Source of the DNA: Streptomyces brasiliensis
GTDB lineage: Bacteria; Actinomycetota; Actinomycetes; Streptomycetales; Streptomycetaceae
Direction of reading: 5' to 3'
Assembly (NCBI RefSeq): GCF_014647875.1
Contig: NZ_BMQA01000059.1
Span: forward strand, 1 to 37,738
Length of the DNA: 37,738 nucleotides
Shown: positions 24,093-32,608 of the stretch, piece by piece
Position numbering within the stretch: position 1 is the stretch's first letter
How the letters are laid out: each line of letters starts with the position of its first letter
The notes under the pieces: generated by a model
Told to the model about the DNA's origin: nothing
Database searches by the model: none
The model's input: the letters and a program-made list of their open reading frames with translations, nothing else
Translations under genes and position numbers: made by a program

Positions 24093-24554
24093 GTGACCGG
24101 GAGGGTTCGCCGGTTCTCCGGCGGTGTGTACCATCTCGGGCGCCACGTGGTGTGGTGCCCTAAGTACCGCCGTCCGGTCCGGGGCGGCAGGGTCGCGGAA
24201 CGCCTGGACGAGCTGATCCGCCAGAAGGCGGACGAGCGCGGGTGGGAGATCGTCGCCCTTGAGGTGGTGCCGGACCAGGTGCACCTGTTCGTCAAGCACG
24301 ACCCGAAGTCGTCGGCCTCGTATGTGGCGAACCAGTTCAAGGGCTTCACCTCCCGCGTGCTCCGCTCGGAGTTCCCGCACCTGAGGTCACGGATGCCCAC
24401 CTTGTGGTCGTCGTCGTACTTCGCCGCCTCGGTCGGCGCGGTGAGCGCGGCGACGGTGGAGAAGTACATCGACACCCAGTGGGAACGCCCTGGGAAGAAG
24501 GACAAGGTCCGCGAGGCGACTGGTTGGCTGACCCGCCACCCTGTCGGCCGTTAG
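24093..24554 (+). CDS. tnpA: IS200/IS605-family transposase TnpA with altered HUH motif
   Basis: A 153-residue Y1 transposase from the GTG at 24093 (GTG 24075 and TTG 24087 are alternatives). It shows the family landmarks GGVYHLGRHVVWCPKYRRPV, the SYFAASVGAVSAATVEKYI segment with the catalytic Tyr125, and Gln129 four residues on. Y1 transposases move single-stranded DNA by cutting at hairpin ends. The metal-binding HUH motif, normally HVH, reads QVH here (Gln62, His64), so a key ligand is missing. The element has no tnpB. Its TAG stop forms part of the promoter of the next gene. The protein may be inactive. Confidence 0.85.
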   Translation: MTGRVRRFSGGVYHLGRHVVWCPKYRRPVRGGRVAERLDELIRQKADERGWEIVALEVVPDQVHLFVKHDPKSSASYVANQFKGFTSRVLRSEFPHLRSRMPTLWSSSYFAASVGAVSAATVEKYIDTQWERPGKKDKVREATGWLTRHPVGR

Positions 24555-24557
24555 CCT
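24552..24557 (+). promoter_or_regulatory. -10 box TAGCCT overlapping the tnpA stop
   Basis: TAGCCT begins with the TAG stop of tnpA and ends 6 nt before the ATG at 24564, which lacks a ribosome-binding site. This fits a leaderless promoter for the endonuclease VII-like gene. Confidence 0.45.
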
Positions 24558-24563
24558 GTCGGT

Positions 24564-25913
24564 ATGTCAGAGCGTGTCACCCCAGGCCGCACGGGCGGCC
24601 TGATCACTCTGGTCGCCGCGGGCACTCTGTGGGCCGACTTGACGACCGACAGCGCTGTGCCGACGGCTTCTGCGGCGTTCACCTCCTTTCCTGCCAATGC
24701 CCGGGTGGGATACGTCCTGCTCAGCGACCGTGTGGTGCCGACGGTGAAGACAAGCAGCAGTCAGTGGAGTGTTCCGGAGATTGAGGTGCGCCGGGCGGCA
24801 GCGGAACTGAACGCGGTTGAGATGGACCGCCAGGACCTGGTCCGCATCGGTCCGTTCCGTGGCGCGCCGAAGCAGGAGCACACGGAGGGAACGCCGCTGC
24901 GATGGCGCCAGCGCATCGCCTGGGAATTGCAGGAGCTGGGCGGCCCCGAGCGGGCAGCACGTGAAGGCGCCCGGCCGTACCATCTGGCGGGGATCGACTG
25001 GCGGCGGATACTCGTGCAGCAAACCCGCGACCGGACGGCGCGGACATGGTGGCTGCCGCGCGCCGTGGTCAGGCTGCTGGACGCGGCCGAGCACTCCGAA
25101 ACGCAGTGGCTGCGAGCCGCGCGGACCTGCCAGGCAAGCGCAGTCGTCACCGAGCCGCCCTCCCACCACCGGCAGGCCCAAGCCCTCGACAGTCGGCAGA
25201 CGACGAGCCCCGACTGCCCGACCGGCCCACTGCGCCCGTACAACGGGGAACTGCAAGGCCACCTGTACTCGGCACTCAGCAGGAAACCCGGCACCTCCCG
25301 CAAGGTGGCTGGGTGGACTTGCGCGGTCTGCTGCACCGCACCCGCCACCGTACTCGACCACTGCCACGAACACGGCTACGTCCGCGCCCCCGTCTGCCAC
25401 TCCTGCAACACACAAGAACGGCCCGACCACCTGTACAGCAACGACATCCGCGTGGCGAACCACTACACACGCCTCTTTAACACCCACACCGCCGACTGGC
25501 TCCGCCACTGGCACCGCTGCCCCGGCTGCCGCGCCCGCACCACCCTGCCGCTGCCACACCTCGCTGCCTGGACCGCCTTCATAGCCTGCCGGTCACTGCG
25601 CCCGACCCACCGAGCCCCTCACGGCTCCCGCGGACGCAAACCTTGCGGTGTGCTGCGCGTGTCCTGGACGGGCAGTCACAGCGCGCCCGGTTCCTGTCTG
25701 CTCACTGTCGCCGTCGACTTCTGCCCCTCCGGCGAGCACCGTGTCCTGGCGCGAGTCCCCTACCGCGAAGCCGCCGAGCGGTTTAGCACCTGGCTGGCCG
25801 AGACCGCCCCTGCCGTGGCCGCCGCGGCGGGACCCGACCGCCTGGACGGCCTCCCCGCCCGCTTCCGGCCAGTCATTGCGGACACCAGCGGCGAGGGCTT
25901 GGCGCTGTTCTGA
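24564..25913 (+). CDS. Endonuclease VII-like domain protein, multi-domain
   Basis: A 449-residue protein. A zinc-binding His-Me finger of the recombination endonuclease VII type sits at about 251-282: CAVC (253-256), DHCHEHGYVRAPVCHSCN with DHCH at 265-268 and Cys278/Cys281. Phage T4 endonuclease VII resolves branched DNA. A further CPGC (319-322) follows. The N-terminal 230 residues are basic, Trp-containing and probably bind nucleic acid (TWWLPRAVVRLLDAAEHSET). The last about 110 residues, with SCLLTVAVDFCPSGEHRVLA, are of no known family and may be a separate domain. The TAGCCT box fixes the ATG at 24564. It stands alone between IS200 and a gap, so any partner is unknown. Confidence 0.72.
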   Translation: MSERVTPGRTGGLITLVAAGTLWADLTTDSAVPTASAAFTSFPANARVGYVLLSDRVVPTVKTSSSQWSVPEIEVRRAAAELNAVEMDRQDLVRIGPFRGAPKQEHTEGTPLRWRQRIAWELQELGGPERAAREGARPYHLAGIDWRRILVQQTRDRTARTWWLPRAVVRLLDAAEHSETQWLRAARTCQASAVVTEPPSHHRQAQALDSRQTTSPDCPTGPLRPYNGELQGHLYSALSRKPGTSRKVAGWTCAVCCTAPATVLDHCHEHGYVRAPVCHSCNTQERPDHLYSNDIRVANHYTRLFNTHTADWLRHWHRCPGCRARTTLPLPHLAAWTAFIACRSLRPTHRAPHGSRGRKPCGVLRVSWTGSHSAPGSCLLTVAVDFCPSGEHRVLARVPYREAAERFSTWLAETAPAVAAAAGPDRLDGLPARFRPVIADTSGEGLALF

Positions 25914-26226
25914 GCTAATAGCGGGAGACCCGACAACAACGTCAACCCGTACCCGCCCGGCGTCGTCCCACCCCACGCACAGCCCCCTCAAGGATCGGGG
26001 AGGACTCTTCCTCCGGTGGCATGACGAGGCCGGAGCTGACGGGGTGCTCATCATTGACAAGACTGAGCCGGTTCCCGGCCCAGCGGTCGAGCTGAGTGCA
26101 GGCCCACGCTGGGGCGTACGCTGCGGTAGGTACCTGGGGTATATAGCGGTGGCGGACCGCATGCCCTCGCCGCCCATCTGTCCCAGGTCGCCGCAACCAA
26201 CGGGGGAGGAAACCGCCGCCGGCGTC
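25914..26226. other. Gap without recognised gene
   Basis: About 310 bases between the endonuclease VII-like gene and the DUF6368-like gene. Open frames on both strands lack family patterns and start signals. Nothing recognised. Confidence 0.4.
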
Positions 26227-26232
26227 TAGGCT
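26227..26232 (+). promoter_or_regulatory. -10 box of leaderless DUF6368-like gene
   Basis: TAGGCT ends 6 nt before the ATG at 26239 and no ribosome-binding site lies between them. Confidence 0.45.
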
Positions 26233-26238
26233 CCCAGC

Positions 26239-26841
26239 ATGTCTGGTCCGACGTTGGTGATCGATTTGGCGGAGCCGCTCTCCCCGGTGGGGCTCTCCTC
26301 CCACTTCGACGAGAAGCGGCCCGGGTTCTTCGACGTCAATGTGCCCACAGAGCGACTGGGCGTCGAGGACAGGCGGGAGAAGGACTGGCGAAAGCCGTTC
26401 CCGCTTCCGCTCCTCGGCAACACCTCCGCGGACGAGGAGCTCACGGCCCTGGTGGGATTCAATCCGCAGCGCGAGGACTGGCGTCGGCCCTTCCTTGTCT
26501 ACTTGATGGGGCCGGGTGCCGGTGACGAGAGCATCTTCGAGGCTGAGCACGCGGACGAGCCCGAGGTGGAGGCCGTCCTCGGCTTCAGGCCGACCCATGC
26601 CGTCAATGTCAGCGCCGGCTGCAATCGCGAGATCGACCATGTGGCCACGGCCCTGCTGACCGCCGCTGTCATGGACGTCATCGGGGGCGTGGCCAAAGCC
26701 GAGCTGCTGGACGGACAGGCGTCGGTCGTCGCCGGCCTTCCGGGGGTGCTGGGGATCGCGGACGACGACTGGATGGCGCTGGGAACGGCGGAGTTCCTGC
26801 GGGCCTGGGTCGGACACCCCGCCTTCCGGCTGGTCAAGTAG
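26239..26841 (+). CDS. Hypothetical protein, DUF6368-like
   Basis: A 200-residue soluble acidic protein. It begins MSGPTLVIDLAEPLSPVGLS, includes HAVNVSAGCNREIDHVATAL, and ends GLPGVLGIADDDWMALGTAE then FLRAWVGHPAFRLVK. I recall this pattern from the actinomycete DUF6368 family, whose function is unknown; the name is from memory and should be treated as tentative. The middle shows a near-repeat: DWRKPFPLPLLG (about residues 49-60) and DWRRPFLVYLMG (about 81-92). The family's usual helix near residue 21 seems shortened. The leaderless TAGGCT box supports the start. It may be an immunity-like or housekeeping accessory protein; neither is shown. Confidence 0.6.
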   Translation: MSGPTLVIDLAEPLSPVGLSSHFDEKRPGFFDVNVPTERLGVEDRREKDWRKPFPLPLLGNTSADEELTALVGFNPQREDWRRPFLVYLMGPGAGDESIFEAEHADEPEVEAVLGFRPTHAVNVSAGCNREIDHVATALLTAAVMDVIGGVAKAELLDGQASVVAGLPGVLGIADDDWMALGTAEFLRAWVGHPAFRLVK

Positions 26842-27324
26842 CCCAGACAGATCCGCGGCAGAGGCGGCGCCGTGACCGGGGACGTTCGCCAGGTTGCCTG
26901 ATCATGCGGCGAGAGCGGGTCGGCCACCCCAATGAACTCGCGCTACCCCGGCGCACGATCTGCTGCAGCCGCGGCCCCTCCTGGTCGGTCAGTCTGCGCA
27001 CACGGACAGGCTCGGCCACCGCGCCTCCAGCGGTCGGATCGGACGTCACCGCACATCCAACCGCCACGACCACCAACCCGGCGAACCTATGCGGTCACTA
27101 GCCGCTCGGTCTGCAGGTGGGATCCGTTCCCGGACCCTCCGTCGAACTGCCCTCGCCGCGGGCGGACCTGAGCGATACCAAACGAGGTAGGCATCACGCG
27201 CCTGCTCGCCGCACGCCCCCGTGCGGGGGGAAGTCACCAGGCTGGCGGGGCGGTGACAGGGTTCGCGAGGGGACCCGCGCCCCGTCCGTGCGGTCGACGG
27301 CGGCATCCGGAGGGTTCCCGACGG
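26842..27324. other. Gap with IS630 scrap
   Basis: The 483 bases after the DUF6368-like gene contain a minus-strand IS630 fragment (26930-27019) and otherwise nothing recognised. Confidence 0.4.
26930..27019 (-). pseudogene. IS630-family transposase N-terminal fragment
   Basis: From the GTG at 27019 the minus strand reads VAEPVRVRRLTDQEGPRLQQ and IVRRGSASS, the conserved first 30 residues of a common actinomycete IS630 transposase (VRRLTDQEGQKLQQIVRRGS). The similarity then stops abruptly. It belongs to a different IS630 subgroup than the copy at 6090-6796. Confidence 0.55.
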
Positions 27325-27765
27325 TCAGGATGCGGTGAAGTGCTCGGCCAGCGCGCGGAGTCCCGCCGTGAAGATGTCATCGCGGAAGGAGGCTGTCAGC
27401 TCGTCCGCATCGGACAGCTCGCAGTCGAAGACCACCGACCAGCCGACGAACGCCTCGCCGGTGGCGGTCAGCGGCAGAACCTGCATGGTGGCCCGGTAGG
27501 ACCGCAGGGCGTACGGGGAGCGGACGCTGTCGTACGTCGGCACTCGGCTGTGATCATCAAGAGCGACGAGGGTTTCCACCACGGTTGCTCCGTTGGCCAT
27601 GAGCAGGCTGCGGACGCTGCCGACGCGGTCAGGTGCGTCTTGCTCACGCAGGGCGCTGTGCGCGACAGCCGGTTGCCAGGCGGGCAGACCGTTGAAGTCA
27701 CGAAGGGTGCGCCACACTGTTGCGGCGTCGGCTGGGATGTCAGCGCTGGCGAAGGTTTCGGGCAT
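27325..27765 (-). CDS. SRPBCC family protein
   Basis: A 146-residue START/Bet v 1-like (SRPBCC) protein of the polyketide cyclase/dehydratase type. ADIPADAATVWRTLRDFNGL begins the conserved N-terminal strand-helix, followed by WQPAV, DRVGSVRSLLMANGATVVET and RSYRATMQVLPLT, with a long C-terminal helix ending LRALAEHF. These helix-grip proteins bind hydrophobic ligands; no reaction can be assigned. The ATG at 27765 has AGGAGA about 7 nt upstream. It lies opposite to the XRE operon at 28223 with 457 bp between. Confidence 0.88.
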   Translation of the reverse strand: MPETFASADIPADAATVWRTLRDFNGLPAWQPAVAHSALREQDAPDRVGSVRSLLMANGATVVETLVALDDHSRVPTYDSVRSPYALRSYRATMQVLPLTATGEAFVGWSVVFDCELSDADELTASFRDDIFTAGLRALAEHFTAS

Positions 27766-28209
27766 CAGAATTCTCCTGCGTCGCAAAAAGTAAGGAGCTG
27801 GATCGTGCGTCGGCCGACGGTGGGGTCACTCTTGTTGATCAACCGGCCTGTCCGGGCCTTCGTTCAACGCCACGCGGTGCGGCCGGTGCCGGTGAAGGTC
27901 CTAGCTCACCTGGTCGCCGGTGATGCACATGACCAAGCGGCTGCACGGTTACGGATCGGGCACCCACGTGGACTTGAAGGTCGACGATTCGGCGCGTGAC
28001 CCCTGAGCCGCTGTGGCGTGGGGGCGGTGACGGCGGCAACCGACGTCAGGAGAACTGCTGCGGACGCGGGAGGGAGTGCTGCACCCACCCGAGGATGCGC
28101 GCCGGTCAGTTGCTTGCCGGGCAGCCGATGCGCCGTACGGCGCGCTGTTGCTCACGCGGACCGGCCTGGGTGTGTGCATCACACCCCTTCAGTCGCTCGT
28201 GGACCTGAT
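27766..28209. other. Gap without recognised gene
   Basis: About 440 bases between the SRPBCC gene and the XRE operon. Open frames exist, but none shows a family pattern. It must hold the SRPBCC promoter and the upstream control of the XRE operon. Confidence 0.4.
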
Positions 28210-28215
28210 TAGCCT
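28210..28215 (+). promoter_or_regulatory. -10 box of leaderless XRE operon
   Basis: TAGCCT lies 7 nt before the GTG at 28223. It supports that codon over upstream in-frame GTGs. Confidence 0.4.
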
Positions 28216-28222
28216 GGTCGGC

Positions 28223-29083
28223 GTGGACAAGGAGAACAAACTCGGTGACTATCTGCGCGCTCGCCGCGATATGACCATGCCGGGGGATGTCGGGTATCCG
28301 GACGACGGTTCGCGCCGGGTGCCTGGTTTGCGGCGGGACGAGGTTGCGCTGCTTGCCGGGGTGAGCACGGACTACTACATCCGGCTCGAACAGGGCCGCG
28401 AGCGGCATCCCTCCGAGCAGGTGCTCCAGGCGATCGCTCGAGCGTTGCGCCTGGACGACGCCGCGGCCGCGCATCTGTTTCGGCTCGGCCTCCCCGCCCT
28501 CGCGCCCTCTGTGGCCCCGGCCACGGCTGTGAGCCCGCACCTGCTGCGGCTGCTGGACAGCATGAGCGACGTGCCTGCTTTCGTGGTGGGCCCGTCCCAG
28601 GACGTCCTCGCCGCCAACGCGCTTGCGCAGGAGTTGTACAGCGGTTTCGCCCGCTACGACAATCTGCTGCGAATGATCTTCCTGGATCCCTACGCCCGGG
28701 ACTTCCACGGAGACTGGGACAAGGCAGCACGTATCGCGGTGAACAACCTGCGCGCGTCGTCCGCCCGGTTTCCGGATGACGAGCGCATCGCGCGCGTCAT
28801 CGGAGAACTCAGCGTCCGCAGCCCCGCGTTCACGACGTTGTGGGCACGCTACGAGATCCGTCCCCGCACGCAGGAGGACAAGCACTTCCGCCACCCGCAG
28901 GTGGGTGAACTGCATCTGCACTTCGAGGCGCTGGCTGTCACCAGTGCTCCTGGGCAGCACCTGTCGGTCTACAGCGCCGAACCCGGCAGCGCCAGCAGCG
29001 ACGGCCTGGTCCTGCTGCGCCGGCTGGCCGAGCAGAGGGCTGCGCGGAACACCGTTTCAGAGGAAGGAGACCTGCATTCATGA
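28223..29083 (+). CDS. XRE-family regulator with MmyB-like ligand-binding domain
   Basis: A 286-residue relative of the protein at 701-1573. The helix-turn-helix shows the hallmark RRVPGLRRDEVALLAGVSTD and YYIRLEQGRERHPSEQV, followed by the MmyB-type domain with LSPAF-like SPAFTTLWARYEIRPR and a KHFRHPQVGELHLHFEAL segment. I take the GTG at 28223 as start because the conserved sequence begins there and TAGCCT sits 7 nt upstream. Unlike its two relatives here it is in the same direction as its target: its stop overlaps the aldo-keto reductase ATG (ATGA), so it is translationally coupled to it and probably autoregulates the operon. The ligand is unknown. Confidence 0.9.
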   Translation: MDKENKLGDYLRARRDMTMPGDVGYPDDGSRRVPGLRRDEVALLAGVSTDYYIRLEQGRERHPSEQVLQAIARALRLDDAAAAHLFRLGLPALAPSVAPATAVSPHLLRLLDSMSDVPAFVVGPSQDVLAANALAQELYSGFARYDNLLRMIFLDPYARDFHGDWDKAARIAVNNLRASSARFPDDERIARVIGELSVRSPAFTTLWARYEIRPRTQEDKHFRHPQVGELHLHFEALAVTSAPGQHLSVYSAEPGSASSDGLVLLRRLAEQRAARNTVSEEGDLHS

Positions 29084-29979
29084 CTGACCCCGTCGCCCAT
29101 GCCGCCGGAAGCTTCGACATCGCCGGAAAGAAGGTCGCCCGGCTCGGTTTCGGCGCCATGCGGCTCACCGGACTCGGCGTGTGGGGCGAACCCGACGACC
29201 GAGACGAATGCATCCGCGTGGTCCGCCGTGCCATCGAAGTCGGCGTCCAGTTCATCGACACCGCGGACTCCTACGGCCCTCACATCAGCGAGGAGATCAT
29301 CCGGGAAGCCATCCACCCCTACCCGGACGACGTGCTCATCGCCACCAAGGCCGGTCTCACCCGCAACGGTCCCGACGTGATCAAAACCGACCAGGGCCTG
29401 GTGCGGCTCGGTCCCAAGGCCTGGCCGCCCGTAGGACGCCCGGAATACCTGCGCCAGCAGGCCGAGATGAGCTTGCGGCGCCTCGGCCTGGACCACATCG
29501 ACCTGTTCCAGCTGCACCGCGTCGACCCGCAGGTCCCTCTGGAGGATCAGGTCGGGGAACTGAGGAAGCTCCAGGATGAAGGCAAGGTCATCGACATCGG
29601 CCTGTCCCAGGTGAGCGTCGACCAGATCGAGCAGGCACGTCGGATCGCCGATGTCGTCAGCGTCCAGAACCGCTACAACCTCACGGACCGCAGTTCCGCC
29701 GACGTTCTCGATTACTGCACCCGCGAGGGCATCGCCTTCATCCCGTGGGCGCCAGTGGCCGCCGGTGAGCTCGCCAAGCCGGGCGGACCCGTCGACCGTA
29801 TCGCCGCCGCACGCGGGGCCACCTCATCCCAGGTCGCGCTCGCCTGGCTGCTGGCCCGCTCCGAGGTGATGTTGCCCATCCCCGGTACGTCCAAGGTCGC
29901 TCACCTGGAGGACAACATCGCGGCCGCACAGCTGCAGCTGAGCGCCCACGAGATCGACGAACTCACCAAGGCCGCATGA
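29080..29979 (+). CDS. Aldo-keto reductase
   Basis: A 299-residue cytosolic (alpha/beta)8-barrel oxidoreductase using NADPH. The catalytic tetrad is in place: Asp60 and Tyr65 in FIDTADSYG, Lys90 in ATKAG and His146 in FQLHRVD. The C-terminal cofactor segment reads PIPGTSKVAHLEDN. It likely reduces or oxidises an aldehyde, ketone or alcohol. The ATG overlaps the regulator stop by 4 nt and the hydrolase follows after 55 bp, so the three form an operon under the XRE protein. A similar regulator-oxidoreductase pairing occurs at 701-2746 and 34887-36647. Confidence 0.92.
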   Translation: MTDPVAHAAGSFDIAGKKVARLGFGAMRLTGLGVWGEPDDRDECIRVVRRAIEVGVQFIDTADSYGPHISEEIIREAIHPYPDDVLIATKAGLTRNGPDVIKTDQGLVRLGPKAWPPVGRPEYLRQQAEMSLRRLGLDHIDLFQLHRVDPQVPLEDQVGELRKLQDEGKVIDIGLSQVSVDQIEQARRIADVVSVQNRYNLTDRSSADVLDYCTREGIAFIPWAPVAAGELAKPGGPVDRIAAARGATSSQVALAWLLARSEVMLPIPGTSKVAHLEDNIAAAQLQLSAHEIDELTKAA

Positions 29980-30034
29980 CATCCGCCCCCTCGCGACACC
30001 ACGTCGTACACCTTCTCCCGAAAGGACTTGATTG

Positions 30035-30829
30035 ATGCTGCTGCCGGCTGATGAGGCGGGCCAGGGGCGGGCAGTCGTTCTGCTCCACGCCCGGCCTGCG
30101 GATCGGACCATGTGGAACGCGCATCTGCCCCTGCTCGCCGAGGCCGGCATCCGCGCGATCGCCCTGGACCTGCCCGGTCACGGTGAAGCGGCCGTACACG
30201 ACCGGGACGAGGCGGCACCGTGGAAGGACGTCCTCGACACCCTCGACCAGCGGGGCATCGACCGTTTCGTGCTGGCCGGCAATTCGCTCGGCGCGCTGGT
30301 GGCCCTCCAAGTGGCGGTGACCGCCCGTGAACGGGTCGAAGGTCTGGTCCTGGTGGGCTACCGACCCCACGATCAAGCACCCTCCGCCCGTCTCCAGACG
30401 GCCTGGGACAGGGAAAGGGCAGCGCTCGGCACCGGCGACATCGACGCGGCCGTACGGGCCGGAGTCCAAGCGTGGATTTCCGAAGCGGCAGCCCCTGAAG
30501 TCAAAGCGCACGGGGCCCGCATGATGCGCGACCAGCTGCAGTCACAGCGCGCCCACGCCGAGCCTGCACACGCCGAAGACCCTCTCGGCAAGGATCCGGC
30601 CATCCTGCGCGCTCTCTCCGTACCGGCCCTGGTCGGCGTGGGCGCGCACGACATGCCCGACTTTTTCCAGGGAGGTGAGGAACTGGCCCGCGAACTGGAC
30701 GCGGGCGACCTGACAGTCATCCCGGAAGCAGGACACCTCGCGCCACTGGAGCAGCCCACGGCCTTCTGTGAACTGCTCGTGGGTTTCCTGCACTGCATCC
30801 CATCGAACGCGGCACTCCAGATCGGCTGA
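30035..30829 (+). CDS. Alpha/beta hydrolase
   Basis: A 264-residue serine hydrolase. The nucleophile elbow GNSLG carries Ser84, with Asp206 (GAHDMPD) and His234 (EAGHLAPLE) completing the triad. The oxyanion-hole segment VVLLHARPADRTMW and DLPGHG are also present. It resembles C-C bond hydrolases/esterases such as 3-oxoadipate enol-lactonase-type proteins; the substrate is unknown. AAAGGA sits 8 nt before the ATG at 30035. A TTG one codon upstream is also possible. It is the last gene of the XRE-AKR operon, suggesting an ester or lactone is processed together with a carbonyl. Confidence 0.9.
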   Translation: MLLPADEAGQGRAVVLLHARPADRTMWNAHLPLLAEAGIRAIALDLPGHGEAAVHDRDEAAPWKDVLDTLDQRGIDRFVLAGNSLGALVALQVAVTARERVEGLVLVGYRPHDQAPSARLQTAWDRERAALGTGDIDAAVRAGVQAWISEAAAPEVKAHGARMMRDQLQSQRAHAEPAHAEDPLGKDPAILRALSVPALVGVGAHDMPDFFQGGEELARELDAGDLTVIPEAGHLAPLEQPTAFCELLVGFLHCIPSNAALQIG

Positions 30830-30988
30830 GCTGCGAGTCGGACGACGGGGGAGAGCGGTGGGCGCCGTCACCGACGCGGATGTTGTTCGCGCACGCACTG
30901 GGAACCCACCGGTTCGTCCGCGCGCGACGTGGAAGCTGCCCAGCTACGCGCCTGACCTCAACTCAGAACAGCTGACCCTCCGGGAAGA

Positions 30989-31190
30989 TCAGTAGCGCTC
31001 GTGCCGATTGTGGCGTTCGGACCGCCAGCGGGGCGGCGTGAGTTCGAGCTTGCCGAAGATGTCCTGTGAAAGGGACAAGAGATCCCTGCGCCCGTACGGG
31101 CCCCTGCTCGTTCACATCGGCGGCCGCCCTCAGCTGGTGCACCAACTCCTCGTGCAGGGCATTCGTGGCCACATGCATCTCCAGGGTCAT
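30989..31190 (-). pseudogene. Small hypothetical gene with frameshift
   Basis: From the ATG at 31190 the minus strand encodes MTLEMHVATNALHEELVHQL (after MPQA), then at about 31090 moves to a second frame, RRDLLSLSQDIFGKLELTPP and RWRSERHNRHERY followed by a stop. Both parts read like real protein. The family is unknown. The rest of the gap 30830-31553 contains the promoter at 31307 and no other gene. Confidence 0.3.
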
Positions 31191-31306
31191 TGCTTGAGGC
31201 ACCTACATGGTCGTGCAGTCGCATTCGGATTGGTGGGGGTTGGGGTGGCTGCTGCGTGTAGGGCGCAACCGCCGCTACATTCGGTCAGGTTGACGGAAGG
31301 CAACAT

Positions 31307-31365
31307 AGAACGTTCGGTCTTGACAGTTGGTCGCAGGGTATCTCTAATGTAAAGACGAACGTTCT
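31307..31365 (+). promoter_or_regulatory. Promoter flanked by two TetR-type operator sites
   Basis: TTGACA (31320-31325) and TCTAAT (31343-31348) are 17 bp apart, an ideal sigma-70-like spacing. AGAACGTTCGGTCT (31307-31320) overlaps the -35 and AAGACGAACGTTCT (31352-31365) lies just past the -10. Both match the AGAACG-N2-CGTTCT pattern of the twin operators at 8059-8107 in one half-site each. The methyltransferase gene at 31554 follows. The arrangement implies repression. The near-copy at 32746 shares the first site and the core. Confidence 0.65.
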
Positions 31366-31553
31366 CCCCGAGGTGAGCGTGCCATGGGTATCCGTGTACG
31401 CGGCGCGTCCCGCTCGCCGCCTATGGCCCAGCTCTGCTCAGTGCGACCACCGTGCGGCCGCGCGATGGCGACCTCGGGGTCAACTCCGCGTGACAGGAGC
31501 GGATAGGGCTTCGGCTGTTGTGCCCGAGGGTTTCGCGTACGAAGGAGTGTCCA

Positions 31554-32339
31554 GTGAGCGCCGGTGTACCCCGCCCCTACGTCGACACCAGCAAACCCCA
31601 CCCCGCACGCGTCTACGACTGGCTGCTGGGTGGTAAGGACAACTACCTCGTCGACCAGAAGATCGGCCAGGCGCTCCCCGGGGAAACACGCGGCAACGCG
31701 GCCCGGAACCGGGCGTTCATGCACCGCGCGGTCGCCTGGCTGGCCAAGAACGGCGTCGACCAGTTCCTCGACATCGGCTCTGGCATCCCCACCGAGCCCA
31801 ACATGCACCAGATCGTGCAGGCGATCGCGCCCGCCGCCCGGATCGTCTACGCGGACAACGACCTGAGCGTCCTGCTTCACGCGGAAGCACTCCTGACCAG
31901 CACCCCGGAGGGAGTCACCGACTTCCTCCAAGCGGATGTGCGGCAGCCCGCAGCCATCCTGGAACGTGCCGGCGAGAAGCTCGACTTCGAACGCCCCGTC
32001 GCCCTGTCCCTGCTCGCCCTCCTGCACTTCCTTCCCGACGACGAGGACCCGTACGGCGTCGTGCGCACCCTCGTGGAAGCACTCCCCTCGGGCAGCTTCC
32101 TGGTCCTGTCGCATGGCACGGTCGACCAGCACCCGGAGTGGAACGGGAAGATCGAGGCCGCGTACCAGGAGGGTGCGATACCGCTGCGGTTGCGTAGCCG
32201 CAGAGAGGTCGAGCCCTTCTTCGACGGACTCGAACTCGTCGCGCCGGGGCTGGTGTTCGCCACCGAGTGGTACCAGGATGACCCGGTGCCGACCCCCGAG
32301 CGCAGCGGCTTCCACGTCGGTGTCGCCAGGGTTCCCTGA
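31554..32339 (+). CDS. SAM-dependent methyltransferase (PF04672 family)
   Basis: A 261-residue protein of the actinomycete S-adenosyl methyltransferase family formerly DUF574. It begins with the signature HPARVYDWLLGGKDNYLVDQ, followed by RNRAFMHRAVAWLAKNGVDQ and the SAM-binding glycine motif FLDIGSGIPT (71-80), YADND acidic loop and SLLALLHFLPD. The family's targets are unknown; dozens of copies occur in streptomycetes. The GTG at 31554 is preceded by GAAGGAG at a good spacing. The transcription start lies about 200 bp upstream at the operator-flanked promoter, leaving a long leader without a gene. Confidence 0.92.
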   Translation: MSAGVPRPYVDTSKPHPARVYDWLLGGKDNYLVDQKIGQALPGETRGNAARNRAFMHRAVAWLAKNGVDQFLDIGSGIPTEPNMHQIVQAIAPAARIVYADNDLSVLLHAEALLTSTPEGVTDFLQADVRQPAAILERAGEKLDFERPVALSLLALLHFLPDDEDPYGVVRTLVEALPSGSFLVLSHGTVDQHPEWNGKIEAAYQEGAIPLRLRSRREVEPFFDGLELVAPGLVFATEWYQDDPVPTPERSGFHVGVARVP

Positions 32340-32608
32340 CGGTCACGGACACCGCTGCTTCTTGACGCAAGTGCAGCAGCTCGTGAACAAGAGTCCACCT
32401 GAGATTTCGTTCAGATGCAGCGCTCGGCTCGTCGAGCGGATGCTGCCGCTGATCGGTCCGGCGGCCGGGGCGATCGACGACGTGTCGGTGCCGGAGGATG
32501 GTATGGGGCGTCGGACACCGTTCGCCGGGACCCCACCCGCATCCCGGCGGACGAAGCGCAGCGCGGAAGCGGCGCCTCACCCTGGACATGTCAGGAGGGG
32601 CTTCTTCG

